Positions 8,069 to 18,190 of a stretch of 55,394 nucleotides of DNA are shown here, piece after piece. The stretch comes from Amycolatopsis dendrobii (GTDB lineage: Bacteria; Actinomycetota; Actinomycetes; Mycobacteriales; Pseudonocardiaceae). Both the position numbers and the translations under genes were made by a program. Under the pieces are notes generated by a model. That model was not told the DNA's origin and did not search any database. It was given only the letters and a program-made list of their open reading frames with translations. Position 1 is the stretch's first letter. Every line of letters begins with the position of its first letter. The stretch is from the NCBI RefSeq assembly GCF_014145675.1, contig NZ_JACGZW010000028.1, forward strand, positions 1-55,394, written 5' to 3'.

Positions 8069-8688
8069 CCGTCGAGGCTACGCCTTTCGCGCGCCGGAAA
8101 GGGGATCAGCCGGAGTGCGGTCGCTGACACCAGTCCCACGCCGAGCACCGCGAGCACGGCCCCGATCGTGTCGGTGACCCAGTGCACGCCGAGCACGATC
8201 CGGCAGGCCGCGGCCAGCACGGTCGCGGCGGCGGAAATCCAGATCGCCCACCGCACAAACCGCGGCCGCAGCCAGACGCAGAGCAGGACCACGACCAGAC
8301 TGGTCGCCGCCACCGAGACGACGTGGCCGCTGGGATAGCTCAGATCCGGGTACACGCGCGGACGTTGCCGCTGGAACACCGGCTTGAACGCCAGGCTGGT
8401 CAGGCGGCACAGCACAAGCACCGCGGCGAGCCGCACGCACAGCGAGAGCTGCGAGCGGTCCCGCAGCACGATCGCCGCCAGCACCACGCCGAGCACGTAC
8501 GGCAGCACCGGGCCGAGGACGTTCGTCACCACGCCCGCGACCTGCCCGGCCGGGCGAGTGTCCTGTCCCTGCAAGGAGGTGGCGACCTCGACGTCGAGTT
8601 GCAGCGGCTGCCGGTCCACCAGCGACCCGAGCCAGAGAAACGCGGCGAACAGCACCACTCCAGTGACGATCCACCGGACGCGCGGCAT
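8065..8688 (-). CDS. PAP2-family membrane phosphatase
   Basis: A 207-residue integral membrane protein with about five or six helices. The three phosphatase motifs are visible: KPVFQRQRP (KX6RP), YPSGH, and CRIVLGVHWVTD (R-X5-H-X3-D). Such enzymes remove phosphate from lipid phosphates such as undecaprenyl pyrophosphate or phosphatidic acid at the outer membrane face. The ATG at 8688 is two bases after the TIGR01777 stop, and the gene overlaps lipB by four bases, making a three-gene unit. I do not recall a PAP2 gene at this place in mycobacteria, so it may be a lineage-specific insertion. Confidence 0.9.
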   Translation of the reverse strand: MPRVRWIVTGVVLFAAFLWLGSLVDRQPLQLDVEVATSLQGQDTRPAGQVAGVVTNVLGPVLPYVLGVVLAAIVLRDRSQLSLCVRLAAVLVLCRLTSLAFKPVFQRQRPRVYPDLSYPSGHVVSVAATSLVVVLLCVWLRPRFVRWAIWISAAATVLAAACRIVLGVHWVTDTIGAVLAVLGVGLVSATALRLIPFPARERRSLDG

Positions 8689-8690
8689 CG

Positions 8691-9569
8691 TCACGTCGCC
8701 GCGGCGAGCGCGCTGTCGACGGTGCGGTGCCGGAATGCGTAACCGCTCGCCTCCAGCTTCCGCGGCACTGCGCGCTGCCCGAACAACGCCATCTCCTCGG
8801 CGGCCTGGCCGAGGGCGATCTTCATCGCGATTTCCGGCACCCACCACGGCGCGGGCCGGTGCACCGCGTGGCCGAGGGCCTTGGTGAACTCGGCGTTGGC
8901 GATCGGGATCGGGCCGGTGAGGTTGACCGGGCCGGACAGCGTGTCGTGCTCCAGGATGTGCACGAGGGCCCCGATTTCGTCGTCCAGCGCGATCCACGGC
9001 ATGTACTGGCTGCCGTCGCCGAGCCGCCCGCCGAGCGCGAACCGGAACAGCGGGCGCAGCACGTCGAGCAGGCCGCCGCTGCGGGCCAGGACGAGACCGG
9101 TGCGGACCGAGACCACGCGGGCATTGGCCGCCGCCGCGGTCGCGGCCTCCCATTCGGTGCACATCTCGGCGAGAAAGCCGTTGCCCGCCTTGGTGTTCTC
9201 ATCGACCACAGTGGACCCGGTGTTGCCGTAGTAGCCCACGGCGGAAGCGTTCACCAGCACCCCGATGCCGTGCTCCGCCACCGCTTCGGCGAGCACTTCG
9301 GTCGGCTCCACCCGGCTGTCGAGCAGCTGCTGTTTGCGCATTCCGCTCCAGCGGCCGGGCAGCAGCGGGGCGCCGCACAGGTTCACCACCGCGTCGACGC
9401 CGTCGAACGCGCCGTCGTCGATCCGCCCCGACGGCGGGTCCCAGCCGCGTTCGTCTTCCGCCCGCGCGGTGCGCCGCACCAGCCGGCGCACGTCGTGCCC
9501 GGATTCGCGCAGCCGTCCGGTCAATGCGGTGCCGATAAGGCCGCCGGAGCCCGCGATGAGTACCCGCAT
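8691..9569 (-). CDS. TIGR01777-family NAD-dependent epimerase/SDR-like protein
   Basis: A 292-residue extended SDR of the YfcH/TIGR01777 group. The dinucleotide-binding motif is IAGSGGLIG near the N terminus, followed by VNLCGAPL and the SAVGYYG stretch that carries the conserved tyrosines. The C-terminal portion has the characteristic DDEIGALVHILE and VNLTGP elements. The substrate of this family is unknown. In mycobacteria a homologue is recalled beside lipB (Rv2216), so the linkage is conserved. It begins the minus-strand unit with the PAP2 gene and lipB. Confidence 0.9.
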   Translation of the reverse strand: MRVLIAGSGGLIGTALTGRLRESGHDVRRLVRRTARAEDERGWDPPSGRIDDGAFDGVDAVVNLCGAPLLPGRWSGMRKQQLLDSRVEPTEVLAEAVAEHGIGVLVNASAVGYYGNTGSTVVDENTKAGNGFLAEMCTEWEAATAAAANARVVSVRTGLVLARSGGLLDVLRPLFRFALGGRLGDGSQYMPWIALDDEIGALVHILEHDTLSGPVNLTGPIPIANAEFTKALGHAVHRPAPWWVPEIAMKIALGQAAEEMALFGQRAVPRKLEASGYAFRHRTVDSALAAAT

Positions 9570-9584
9570 GCCTCTGATCGTGTC

Positions 9585-10070
9585 CTATCGGCCCGCTTCG
9601 CGCACACCCGGGCGGAGCTGACCGGCGACGTCGGCGGCAGCGGTCAGCAGCACCAGCGCGGGAATCGCGGCGGTCGGCTTGAGCCGGTAGCTGCCGCGGC
9701 GGTCCTGCTCGACGAGCCCGGCCGCGGTGAGCGCTTTCAGGTGGTGGTACAGCCGCCCCGGCGAGCTGAGTTCGGCCGCTTCCTGCAGCGCGGCCCCGGT
9801 TTGCGCGCCGTCGCGGGCGAGCAGCCGGACGAGCGCGATCCGGTCGGTGTTCGCCAGCGCGGCGAGCACCTCGGCGCGCGGCCCGTCCGGCAGCGACAGG
9901 ACCGCCGGGGTCGTGAGCCGGATTTCCCAGCGCAGCTCGGGGTCGGTCAATTCACCCTGATAGCCCACGATTCCCGGCGGCCCGTCCTGGACGGGTTCGG
10001 CGGGCCGCCCCTCCAATGCGGCCATCCGGCGTTCGAGCGCCGCGACACGCTCGGCGAGGTCTTCGGTCAT
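9585..10070 (-). CDS. ArsR-like winged-helix regulator with N-terminal coiled coil
   Basis: A 161-residue protein. The first 20 residues (DLAERVAALERRMAALEG) look like a short coiled coil. The middle section LANTDRIALVRLLARDGAQT, LQEAAELSSPGRLYHHLKAL and GLVEQDRRGSYRLKP is a winged helix-turn-helix of the ArsR/helix-turn-helix 20 type. No metal-binding CxC motif is visible, so a non-metal signal is likely. It lies five bases after the serine hydrolase on the same strand, and a perfect 14-base palindrome upstream of that gene is a plausible operator. Confidence 0.82.
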   Translation of the reverse strand: MTEDLAERVAALERRMAALEGRPAEPVQDGPPGIVGYQGELTDPELRWEIRLTTPAVLSLPDGPRAEVLAALANTDRIALVRLLARDGAQTGAALQEAAELSSPGRLYHHLKALTAAGLVEQDRRGSYRLKPTAAIPALVLLTAAADVAGQLRPGVREAGR

Positions 10071-10075
10071 GCCGG

Positions 10076-11185
10076 TCAGTGTCCCAGCGCACGCTCCAGA
10101 GCCGCGAAGGTGCCCGGAACGAACAGCGCGTCAATGCACATCCGCTGCAGCACCGGCACGTGCGCGAAATCCTCCGGAGTGCAGTTCTTCAGGAAGATCG
10201 TGCTGGTGCCGGGACGGCGGTCGGGCCACAGCACGTCGAACCCGAGCACGAGACAGCCGGGCAGGTTGCCGCCCTTGTACAGCAAGGCTTTCGAACCTGG
10301 CGGCTTGTCGCCCGAGAGCGGCACGCCGAGGATCTCCTGCGCGAGGACGGCCGCGCGATCGCGGCTGACGGAGATCTCCTGGTGCATCCGGAACAATTGC
10401 GCGGCGCTGCCGCGTCCGCTCAACTCCGTCCACGCCATGATCGCTTCGACCGAGGGCGGTTTCTCGGCGGCGCGGGGGAGCACCTTGGCGCGGAACGACG
10501 GATCGCACGCGAACCGGTTGGACAGCGCGTCTCCCGCCGCGCGGCGGACCGCGACCGGGCTGCCCGGCGGCGGGCAGTATTCCGGGAAGTACAGCAGCAG
10601 CACCTCGCCGCCGAACATCCGGACGTCCGGCATCCGCCAGCCGCCGCGGGCCGCGGCGGCCCGCAACGCCCGGTCGCCGAGCCGGGCCCGCAGATAGTCG
10701 GCGGCGGAATTGTCGCTGATGAAGATCATCATTTCCGCGATGTTCCGCAGCGGCACGCGCTGGTCCGGATTCTTCGCGACGCCGTACTCGTCGCACGGGA
10801 CGCCCAGATAGGTCAACGCGGTGTGGTGGTTGCCCTTGCCGACCGCGCCGTCGCCGATATACGGATGCCGGGCGTCCCAGTCGCCGACTCGCACCTGTTC
10901 GTCCGGGTCGAGCCGTCCTTCGGCGACCGCTGTGGTGTAGGCGAGCAGATGCACCACCTTGATCGCGGACGCGACGACGAGCGACCGGTCCGCGAGATGG
11001 CCGAACCGGCGGCCGGCGCCGTCGGAGAAAACCGCTGCCACGTCGTCGCGATGCGCCGCGAGCCGGGCGAGCCAGCCTTCGGGAGTGGATTGGTCCGGGG
11101 GATCGGCCAGCGCGAGCGAGGGCAGAACGAAAGTGGCGGCCCCCGCTGCTGCGACCGACGTGAGCAAGCTTCGTCGAGTGAGCAT
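10076..11185 (-). CDS. Exported class A beta-lactamase-like serine hydrolase
   Basis: A 369-residue protein starting MLTRRSLLTSVAAAGAA, a Tat-type signal (RRSLL) ending near LALA-D. The penicillin-binding fold motifs are S73-A-I-K76 (SxxK), SDN in ISDNSAADYL and KGG in LLYKGGNLPG. It is longer than class A beta-lactamases (about 290) and the region after SDN is different, with FPEYCPPPGS and other inserts, so it is probably a penicillin-binding-like hydrolase rather than a resistance enzyme. The substrate is unknown. It is co-transcribed with the ArsR-like gene, which starts five bases downstream. Confidence 0.82.
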   Translation of the reverse strand: MLTRRSLLTSVAAAGAATFVLPSLALADPPDQSTPEGWLARLAAHRDDVAAVFSDGAGRRFGHLADRSLVVASAIKVVHLLAYTTAVAEGRLDPDEQVRVGDWDARHPYIGDGAVGKGNHHTALTYLGVPCDEYGVAKNPDQRVPLRNIAEMMIFISDNSAADYLRARLGDRALRAAAARGGWRMPDVRMFGGEVLLLYFPEYCPPPGSPVAVRRAAGDALSNRFACDPSFRAKVLPRAAEKPPSVEAIMAWTELSGRGSAAQLFRMHQEISVSRDRAAVLAQEILGVPLSGDKPPGSKALLYKGGNLPGCLVLGFDVLWPDRRPGTSTIFLKNCTPEDFAHVPVLQRMCIDALFVPGTFAALERALGH

Positions 11186-11207
11186 GCGAAGCAGTCTACT
11201 CTGATAT

Positions 11208-11221
11208 TCCGGAATTCCGGA
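11208..11221. promoter_or_regulatory. Perfect palindrome upstream of the serine hydrolase gene
   Basis: TCCGGAATTCCGGA is a perfect 14-base palindrome, 23 bases upstream of the ATG at 11185. It is the only clear dyad in the promoter region of the serine hydrolase/ArsR unit, and so a candidate operator for the ArsR-like protein. The binding claim is inference. Confidence 0.45.
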
Positions 11222-11242
11222 TAAGCCGAAAGTCGTAAACGC

Positions 11243-11278
11243 GCAGGCCCCCGCACCCGGGTGGGTGCGGGGGCCTGC
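11243..11278 (-). terminator. Hairpin terminator after dlaT
   Basis: Perfect 16-base arms (GCAGGCCCCCGCACCC at 11243-11258 and its complement at 11263-11278) with a four-base loop lie 18 bases beyond the dlaT stop. No T-tract follows, as is common for actinobacterial terminators. Confidence 0.75.
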
Positions 11279-11296
11279 GGCCGAGGAACTACCGGA

Positions 11297-13096
<1,800 letters not shown>

Positions 13097-13151
13097 TGTT
13101 CGCTGGCTCCCTTGATCGCTAAGACGTGGTCTGGATTGTGCTGGTTGCGCG

Positions 13152-14525
13152 TCAGCTGTGCACGTGCAGCGGCTTGCCCGCGAGGGCGAGGAACGCTTCG
13201 CCGAGTGCCTCGGTCTGCGTGGGGTGCGCGTGGATCAGCGGGGCGACGTCCTCCGGGAACGCCTCCCAGCTGTAGATCAGCTGCGCTTCGCCGATCAGCT
13301 CGCCGACCCGGTCGCCCACCATGTGCACGCCGACGACGGGGCCGTCCGGGGCCTTGACCAGCTTCACGCCGCCGGAGGTCTTGAGGATCTGGCTCTTGCC
13401 GTTGCCGCCGAGGTCGTAGGTGAACGTGGTGACGTCCGAACCGTACTTCTCCTTGGCCTGCGCCTCGGTGAGCCCGACGGACGCGACCTCGGGGTGCGAG
13501 TAGGTGACGCGGGGGATGCCGCGCTCGTCGATGGCGCGCGGGTTGAGGCCGGCGATCTCCTCGGCCACGAAGATCCCCTGCTGGAAGCCGCGGTGCGCGA
13601 GCTGGAGGCCCGGCACGATGTCGCCGACCGCGTAGACGTTGGGCAGGTTGGTGCGCAGCCGGTCGTCGGTGAGCACGAAGCCGCGGTCGATCTGGACGCC
13701 CGCCTCCTCGTAGCCGTGCCCGGCCGAGTTCGGGCCGCGGCCGACGGCGACCAGCAGCAGGTCGGCTTCCAGCGTCTCGCCGGACTCCAGCGACACGCTG
13801 ACGCCGTTGTCGTCCTGCTTCGCGCCGGTGAACCGGACGCCGGTCTTGAAGGCGATCTTGCGGCGGCGGAACGCGCGCTCGAGCTGCTTGGAGGCGTACT
13901 CGTCCTCGTTCGGGACCAGTCGCGGGAGCGCCTCGACCACGGTGACGTCGACCCCGAAGGAGGCCCACACGCTGGCGAACTCCACGCCGATCACGCCGCC
14001 GCCGAGCACGACGACCTTCTTCGGCACGTAGTCCAGCGTCAGCGCCTGCTCGCTCGCGATGATGCGGCCGCCGAGCTCCAGGCCGGGAAGCGTGCGCGAG
14101 TACGAACCGGTGGCGAGGATGACGTTCTTGCCGGTGTAGCGCGTGCCGTCGACCTCGACGGTGGTGCCGCCGACGAACCGGCCGGTGCCCTCGACGAGGT
14201 TCACCTTGTGCGCCTTGGCCAGGCCCTGGAGGCCCTTGTACAGCCGGGAGACGATGCCGTCCTTGTACTTGTTCACCCCCGCGATGTCGATGCCCTCGAA
14301 CACGGCCTTGACGCCGAAGGTCTCGGCGTCGCGGGCCTCGTCGGCGACCTCGGCGGCGTGCAGCAGGGCCTTGGTCGGGATGCAGCCCCGGTGGAGGCAG
14401 GTCCCGCCCAGCTTGTCCTTCTCGATCAGCGTGACGGAAAGGCCCAGCTCGGCCGCGCGGAAGGCCGCGGCGTAGCCGCCCGATCCGCCTCCCAGGATCA
14501 CGAGGTCGGCGGAGGTGTCGCTCAC
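13152..14525 (-). CDS. lpdA: Dihydrolipoamide dehydrogenase (E3)
   Basis: A 457-residue FAD-dependent disulfide reductase that reoxidises dihydrolipoyl groups on E2. The FAD motif ILGGGSGGYAAA is at the N terminus, the redox pair C43 and C48 is in GGTCLHRGCIP, the NAD motif GGGVIGVEF is central, and HAHPTQTEALGEA supplies the active His-Glu at the C terminus. The GTG at 14525 is preceded by GAGGAGTT with good spacing. The frame is open further upstream but has no family similarity. It is first in a unit with dlaT. In M. tuberculosis the E3 gene is recalled to be elsewhere, so this pairing is a difference. Confidence 0.95.
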   Translation of the reverse strand: MSDTSADLVILGGGSGGYAAAFRAAELGLSVTLIEKDKLGGTCLHRGCIPTKALLHAAEVADEARDAETFGVKAVFEGIDIAGVNKYKDGIVSRLYKGLQGLAKAHKVNLVEGTGRFVGGTTVEVDGTRYTGKNVILATGSYSRTLPGLELGGRIIASEQALTLDYVPKKVVVLGGGVIGVEFASVWASFGVDVTVVEALPRLVPNEDEYASKQLERAFRRRKIAFKTGVRFTGAKQDDNGVSVSLESGETLEADLLLVAVGRGPNSAGHGYEEAGVQIDRGFVLTDDRLRTNLPNVYAVGDIVPGLQLAHRGFQQGIFVAEEIAGLNPRAIDERGIPRVTYSHPEVASVGLTEAQAKEKYGSDVTTFTYDLGGNGKSQILKTSGGVKLVKAPDGPVVGVHMVGDRVGELIGEAQLIYSWEAFPEDVAPLIHAHPTQTEALGEAFLALAGKPLHVHS

Positions 14526-14727
14526 TTCAATAACTCCTCGGCAGCGATAGGGGTGGAGCTTCGGTCGCCGCGGCACCCGGTATAACCGCGCGCGCGACAA
14601 CAGCCATCTTGTCACTAGGCCGATCGGCGTTGCGACCTAGCCGGGCCAAGGCGGTGCTGCGACACCGGCCACACACGAACCCGGGAATAATGAAGTCCGG
14701 ACTCTCGCCGGAAGAAAGGTGGTCGAA

Positions 14728-15066
14728 GTGGGGATCTTCGACTCGTTGCGCCGCCGCGGCAGACGCGGCCCGGGCGCTGGAGCAGGCCGCTCCGGAGGCT
14801 CGGCCGACACCCGCTACCTGGAAGAATGGGCCGCCGCGCGGCGCGGGGTGGAGGCGTACGTCGAGCCGCCCACCACGGTGACTGACACCACTGTGGTGCT
14901 TGTCGCGCACGACGGCGAATGGACCCGCCGGCGGATCGGGAGCTTCGACGCGGCGCAGCGGTTCGGGCACAAGCACACGATTCCGGTGTACGAGGCCGCG
15001 CGGGTCGGGTATCCGAAGCGTATGCGGGAGTACACCGAACGGCAGAAGCGTCGTCCTGGCAGCTGA
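14728..15066 (+). CDS. Small uncharacterised basic protein
   Basis: A 112-residue protein from GTG 14728, which sits eight bases after AAAGG; GTG 14719 is in frame but has no ribosome site. It begins with an Arg/Gly-rich stretch and ends with a short folded region (YLEEWAAARRGVEAYVE, TTVVLVAHDGEWTRRRIGS, AAQRFGHKHTIPVYEA). It has no cysteine, signal peptide or membrane segment. This looks like a conserved actinobacterial small protein, but the family and function were not recognised. It is divergent from lpdA, with about 200 bases between the two starts. Codon usage is normal for the window. Confidence 0.75.
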   Translation: MGIFDSLRRRGRRGPGAGAGRSGGSADTRYLEEWAAARRGVEAYVEPPTTVTDTTVVLVAHDGEWTRRRIGSFDAAQRFGHKHTIPVYEAARVGYPKRMREYTERQKRRPGS

Positions 15067-15133
15067 GCCGAGGGTTGCTCGCCGTAGCCGGTGGTGTTGC
15101 CGGGGTGCTGGATCCTTGTGGATCTTTGGGGGT

Positions 15134-15259
15134 GGCTCGTCGCCTGGCGGCGACATTGCACCCGGGTGGTGCGTGGGGCACCCCGTTAGCCCATTGTGCT
15201 GACGGTTCGGGGGTGCTTGTCAAGGCGGGAAAGATGCCTTGACAAGCACCCCCGAACCG
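15134..15259. repeat. Composite repeat with a 24-base-pair hairpin, copy 1
   Basis: Starts with a 26-base segment (15134-15159, containing GTCGCC-TGGC-GGCGAC), includes GGGGCACCCCG near 15176, and ends in perfect 24-base arms at 15203-15226 and 15236-15259 around a nine-base loop. Identical 26- and 21-base segments recur at 55297-55322 and 55373-55393 at the right edge. This copy is in a convergent gap and may also terminate transcription. Confidence 0.85.
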
Positions 15260-15353
15260 CAGGGCGGCTTCGTATCGGGGTGCGGGGGAGGGGCTGGGTG
15301 CCTCGATGGTTGGGTGCGTCGGCTGCGGTGTCGTAGGTGGTGGGGGCTAGCGC

Positions 15354-15430
15354 CCCAATGTGGCATTGGGTGCGTCAGATGCACCCAATGTGGCGTTCGG
15401 TGCGTGCGACGCAACCAATGCCGCATTGGG
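15354..15430. repeat. 17+13 palindrome array, copy 1
   Basis: Five segments alternate: CCCAATGTGGCATTGGG (17), TGCGTCAGATGCA (13), a 17-mer, a 13-mer and a 17-mer, 77 bases in all. Each segment is itself a near-palindrome, giving nested hairpins. The same 17-13-17-13-17 layout occurs at 32362-32438. Both are in convergent gaps. The remaining 15066-15525 gap has no visible gene. Confidence 0.85.
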
Positions 15431-15524
15431 TGAGCGCCGGGGGTGCCGGGGGTGGCTGGCGGGTGGGGCGTGAGGGAAGCTGGGTACGTGAGGGTTTCCT
15501 CGCGTACTTCAGCGTTCAGCCGGG

Positions 15525-16508
15525 TCAGGCGCTTGCCTCCAGCAGGCGGCGGTGGTGTTCCAGCAGCGCGCGAAACGAGTCGTATGCGGTGCTGCCGTAC
15601 GTGAGGTCCACTTCGACTGCTCGCCAGCTGTCGCCGGTGTGGGTGAGCAGGACGGTCGCGGGGTCGGAGACGATCAGGACGGTTCCGTCGGCGCGCAGTT
15701 CGCGGGCGGGGAGCAGGCGTGGGAACACCACGTCGGCGGGCAATCCGTCCGCGAGGGTCAGGAACTCGCGGTAGTCGTCGGGCAGGCGGAAGCCCAGGCG
15801 TTGTTCGGTGGCGGCGAGATCGGCGGGAGAGGCCGGGGCGGGGGCGCGTTGCCCGCGCAGCCGGAGGATCGCCGCGACCAGGTCCGGGAGGCTGGCCGGG
15901 CCGGTCGGATGGCGTTCGCGCAGTGCGGCGATCAGCGCGCCCGCGCATTGGTCCGGCCATTCCTTGCCGAGGTCGAGAGGGTCCGCTCCCTCGACCAGCC
16001 GGGCGGCGAGCGGGCGGGTGGCGGCGAGTGTCGCGACGTCCGGGTTGGGATGGTTTTCGGCTAGGGCGGCCCACGCGTCGAGGTCGGCTGCGGCTAGTGC
16101 GTCGCGTACCGGATCGGGGCGCTTAGGGGCGATCGCGGAGACTGCGCCCGCGACTGGCGAACCGTCGAAGAGACCGTCCAAATCGGACGCTCGGCGGGCG
16201 AGGAAGGCTTGGTGGGCTTGTTCTTCCGCGTCCAGATCGAGCGGGACGAGTGCGTCTGCCCATTGTGGACGGTCGCCGCGCGCCTCGAAGAGCATCGCCC
16301 AGGCGCGGGCGCGGACCGCGTCGTCGGCGAGCACGGAGGTCGGGCGGCCGGTCACCGCGTGCCATTGCGTGACAAGGCGGTCCGCGGCGTCGGACGCGCC
16401 CGCGGTCGCCAGGAGGAGCGCGGCGTGGCCGATCCTGCGGTCAGCGGCGGCCTCGTCGGCGGTGAGCACGTCGCGGACGGCGGTTTCGAGGTAGTCGTCG
16501 CGCTGCAT
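15525..16508 (-). CDS. SMI1/KNR4 (SUKH)-domain protein
   Basis: A 327-residue soluble protein. The C-terminal third fits the SMI1/KNR4 fold: LAATEQRLGFRLPDDYREFLTLADGLP followed by VIVSDPATVLLTHTGDSWRAVEVDLTYGSTAY. The N-terminal two thirds is helical and repeat-like with no recognised family, resembling a tetratricopeptide-like or HEAT-type stretch. SUKH proteins are often immunity proteins against toxins, but no toxin partner is visible here. The ATG at 16508 was chosen. Similar SMI1-domain proteins are scattered in actinobacteria, so a housekeeping or regulatory role is equally possible. Confidence 0.75.
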   Translation of the reverse strand: MQRDDYLETAVRDVLTADEAAADRRIGHAALLLATAGASDAADRLVTQWHAVTGRPTSVLADDAVRARAWAMLFEARGDRPQWADALVPLDLDAEEQAHQAFLARRASDLDGLFDGSPVAGAVSAIAPKRPDPVRDALAAADLDAWAALAENHPNPDVATLAATRPLAARLVEGADPLDLGKEWPDQCAGALIAALRERHPTGPASLPDLVAAILRLRGQRAPAPASPADLAATEQRLGFRLPDDYREFLTLADGLPADVVFPRLLPARELRADGTVLIVSDPATVLLTHTGDSWRAVEVDLTYGSTAYDSFRALLEHHRRLLEASA

Positions 16509-16541
16509 GAACGCGAGCGTGCCACAAAGGCCCGGACACGA

Positions 16542-16577
16542 CGGAGGCCCCGCACCGGGCGTGGTGCGGGGCCTCCG
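16542..16577 (-). terminator. Hairpin terminator after pepA
   Basis: Fifteen-base perfect arms (CGGAGGCCCCGCACC at 16542-16556 and its complement at 16563-16577) around GGGCGT lie 9 bases past the pepA stop. The same hairpin sits upstream of the SMI1-domain start. Confidence 0.75.
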
Positions 16578-16585
16578 GCACAACG

Positions 16586-18088
16586 TCAGCCCTGCTCGGC
16601 GATGTCCGCCAGCACCGCGGCGATGGTGCGGACCGGGACGCCGGTGCCGCCCTTGCCGGTGTAGCCCCACGGGCCGCCCGAGTTGAAGGCCGGACCCGCG
16701 ACGTCAAGGTGCGCCCACGGCAGGTCCGCGGGCACGAACTCGCGCAGGAACACGCCCGCGACGAGCATGCCCGCCCAGCGCTGGCCGGTGACGTTCGCGA
16801 TGTCCGCGAGGCGCGAGTCGAGGTCGCCGCGCAGTTCGTCGGGAAGCGGCATCGCCCAGCCGCCCTCGCCGGTGGCCTGCATGATGCTCGCGACGCGGTC
16901 GCGGAACTCGTCCGAGCCCATCACGCCGGAGATCCGGTTGCCCAGCGCCACCACCTGCGCGCCGGTCAGCGTGGCGGTCTCGATCAGGTAGTCCGGGTTC
17001 TCCTCGGCCGCGCGCACGATCGCGTCGGCCAGCACGAGCCGTCCCTCGGCGTCGGTGTTGAGCACCTCGACGGTCTTGCCGCCGTACATGGTCAGCACGT
17101 CGCCGGGACGGTAGGAGGTGGCCGAAGGCAGGTTCTCCGCCAGCGGGATGTGCGCGGTGACCTCGAGCGGGTACTTCAGCTTCGCGGCCAGCACGACCGA
17201 CGCGAGCACGGCGGCCGCGCCCGACATGTCGGAGGTCATGTGGTCCATGTTCGCGGCGGGCTTGAGCGAGATGCCGCCCGAGTCGAAGGTGATGCCCTTG
17301 CCGACCAGCGCGACCTTCTTGCGCGCCTTCGCCGGCTTCCAGCTGACCCGCAGCAGGCGCGGCGGCCGCGACGAACCGCCGCCGACGCCGAGGATGCCGC
17401 CGAAGCCCTTGCGCTTGAGGACCTTCTCGTCGAGCACCTCGAACTCGAGGCCGTTCGCGTCGGCGAGCTTCTTCGCGCGGTCGGCGAAGGACGCCGGGAA
17501 CAGGTCGTTCGGCGGGGTGTTGATCAGGTCGCGGGCGATGATCACCGACTCGGCGATGAACCCGGCCGCCTTCAGCGTGGCCTTGTGCTCGCGCGCGGTG
17601 CCCTCGGCCGGGCTGACCAGGTCGGCCTTCGCCAGCGGGCCGTCGCCCTTCTCCGAGCGGTACTCGGTGAAGACGTACGCGCCCAGCGCGATGCCTTCGG
17701 TGGCGGCGTGCAGGTCGACGGCCGACAGCGTGACGAACGCCCGCTCGGTGCCGTTCAGCGCACGGGCCGCGGCGCCGGCCGCGCGGCGCACCTGCTCGGC
17801 GGTGATCTCCCGGTCCTTCGGCTTGCCGAGGCCGACCGCCAGCACGACGCCCGCGGGCAGCTTGCCCAGCGTCGGCAGCTTCACGATCTCCTCGGCCTTG
17901 CCGGTCGCGCCGAGCGTGCCCAGCACCTCGGCGAGCTTGCCGTCGAACGCCGCGTCGGCGACCTCCGCGCCCGCGGCGAGCTCGAGGCCGTCCTCGCCCT
18001 GGACGGTGCCGATCACGACGACGTCGGCGCGGGTCTTGCCCAATGCCGCACCCGTGTTCTCGGAGAGGGCAAGCTTCGGCACGGTCAC
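16586..18088 (-). CDS. pepA: Leucyl aminopeptidase (M17 family)
   Basis: A 500-residue metallo-aminopeptidase that removes N-terminal residues from peptides. The M17 core is clear: VGKGITFDSGGISLKP (metal ligands), DMSGAAAV and NTDAEGRLVLADA with the catalytic arginine. The N-terminal domain is the variable macro-like region. GTG 18088 has AGGAG upstream at the right distance; an in-frame start 26 codons further upstream lacks a ribosome site. A homologue is recalled at the same place in mycobacteria (pepB). It is divergent from the membrane protein gene at 18191. Confidence 0.95.
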   Translation of the reverse strand: MTVPKLALSENTGAALGKTRADVVVIGTVQGEDGLELAAGAEVADAAFDGKLAEVLGTLGATGKAEEIVKLPTLGKLPAGVVLAVGLGKPKDREITAEQVRRAAGAAARALNGTERAFVTLSAVDLHAATEGIALGAYVFTEYRSEKGDGPLAKADLVSPAEGTAREHKATLKAAGFIAESVIIARDLINTPPNDLFPASFADRAKKLADANGLEFEVLDEKVLKRKGFGGILGVGGGSSRPPRLLRVSWKPAKARKKVALVGKGITFDSGGISLKPAANMDHMTSDMSGAAAVLASVVLAAKLKYPLEVTAHIPLAENLPSATSYRPGDVLTMYGGKTVEVLNTDAEGRLVLADAIVRAAEENPDYLIETATLTGAQVVALGNRISGVMGSDEFRDRVASIMQATGEGGWAMPLPDELRGDLDSRLADIANVTGQRWAGMLVAGVFLREFVPADLPWAHLDVAGPAFNSGGPWGYTGKGGTGVPVRTIAAVLADIAEQG

Positions 18089-18190
18089 TTCTGGCTCCTC
18101 GCGACGTCGCGGTGGTGCCGGGCGATCTGCCCGGTCGATCGTGAGCCATGCTAATGACAAAGCCATCCGGACGGGGGAAGGGGGATCGCG

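Noticed and set aside
10076..11185. Beta-lactamase resistance gene
   Set aside because: SxxK and SDN motifs are present, but the length and the inserts after SDN differ from class A enzymes, so resistance is not supported.
15354..15430. CRISPR array
   Set aside because: Repeats are adjacent palindromes without unique spacers, and no cas gene is near.
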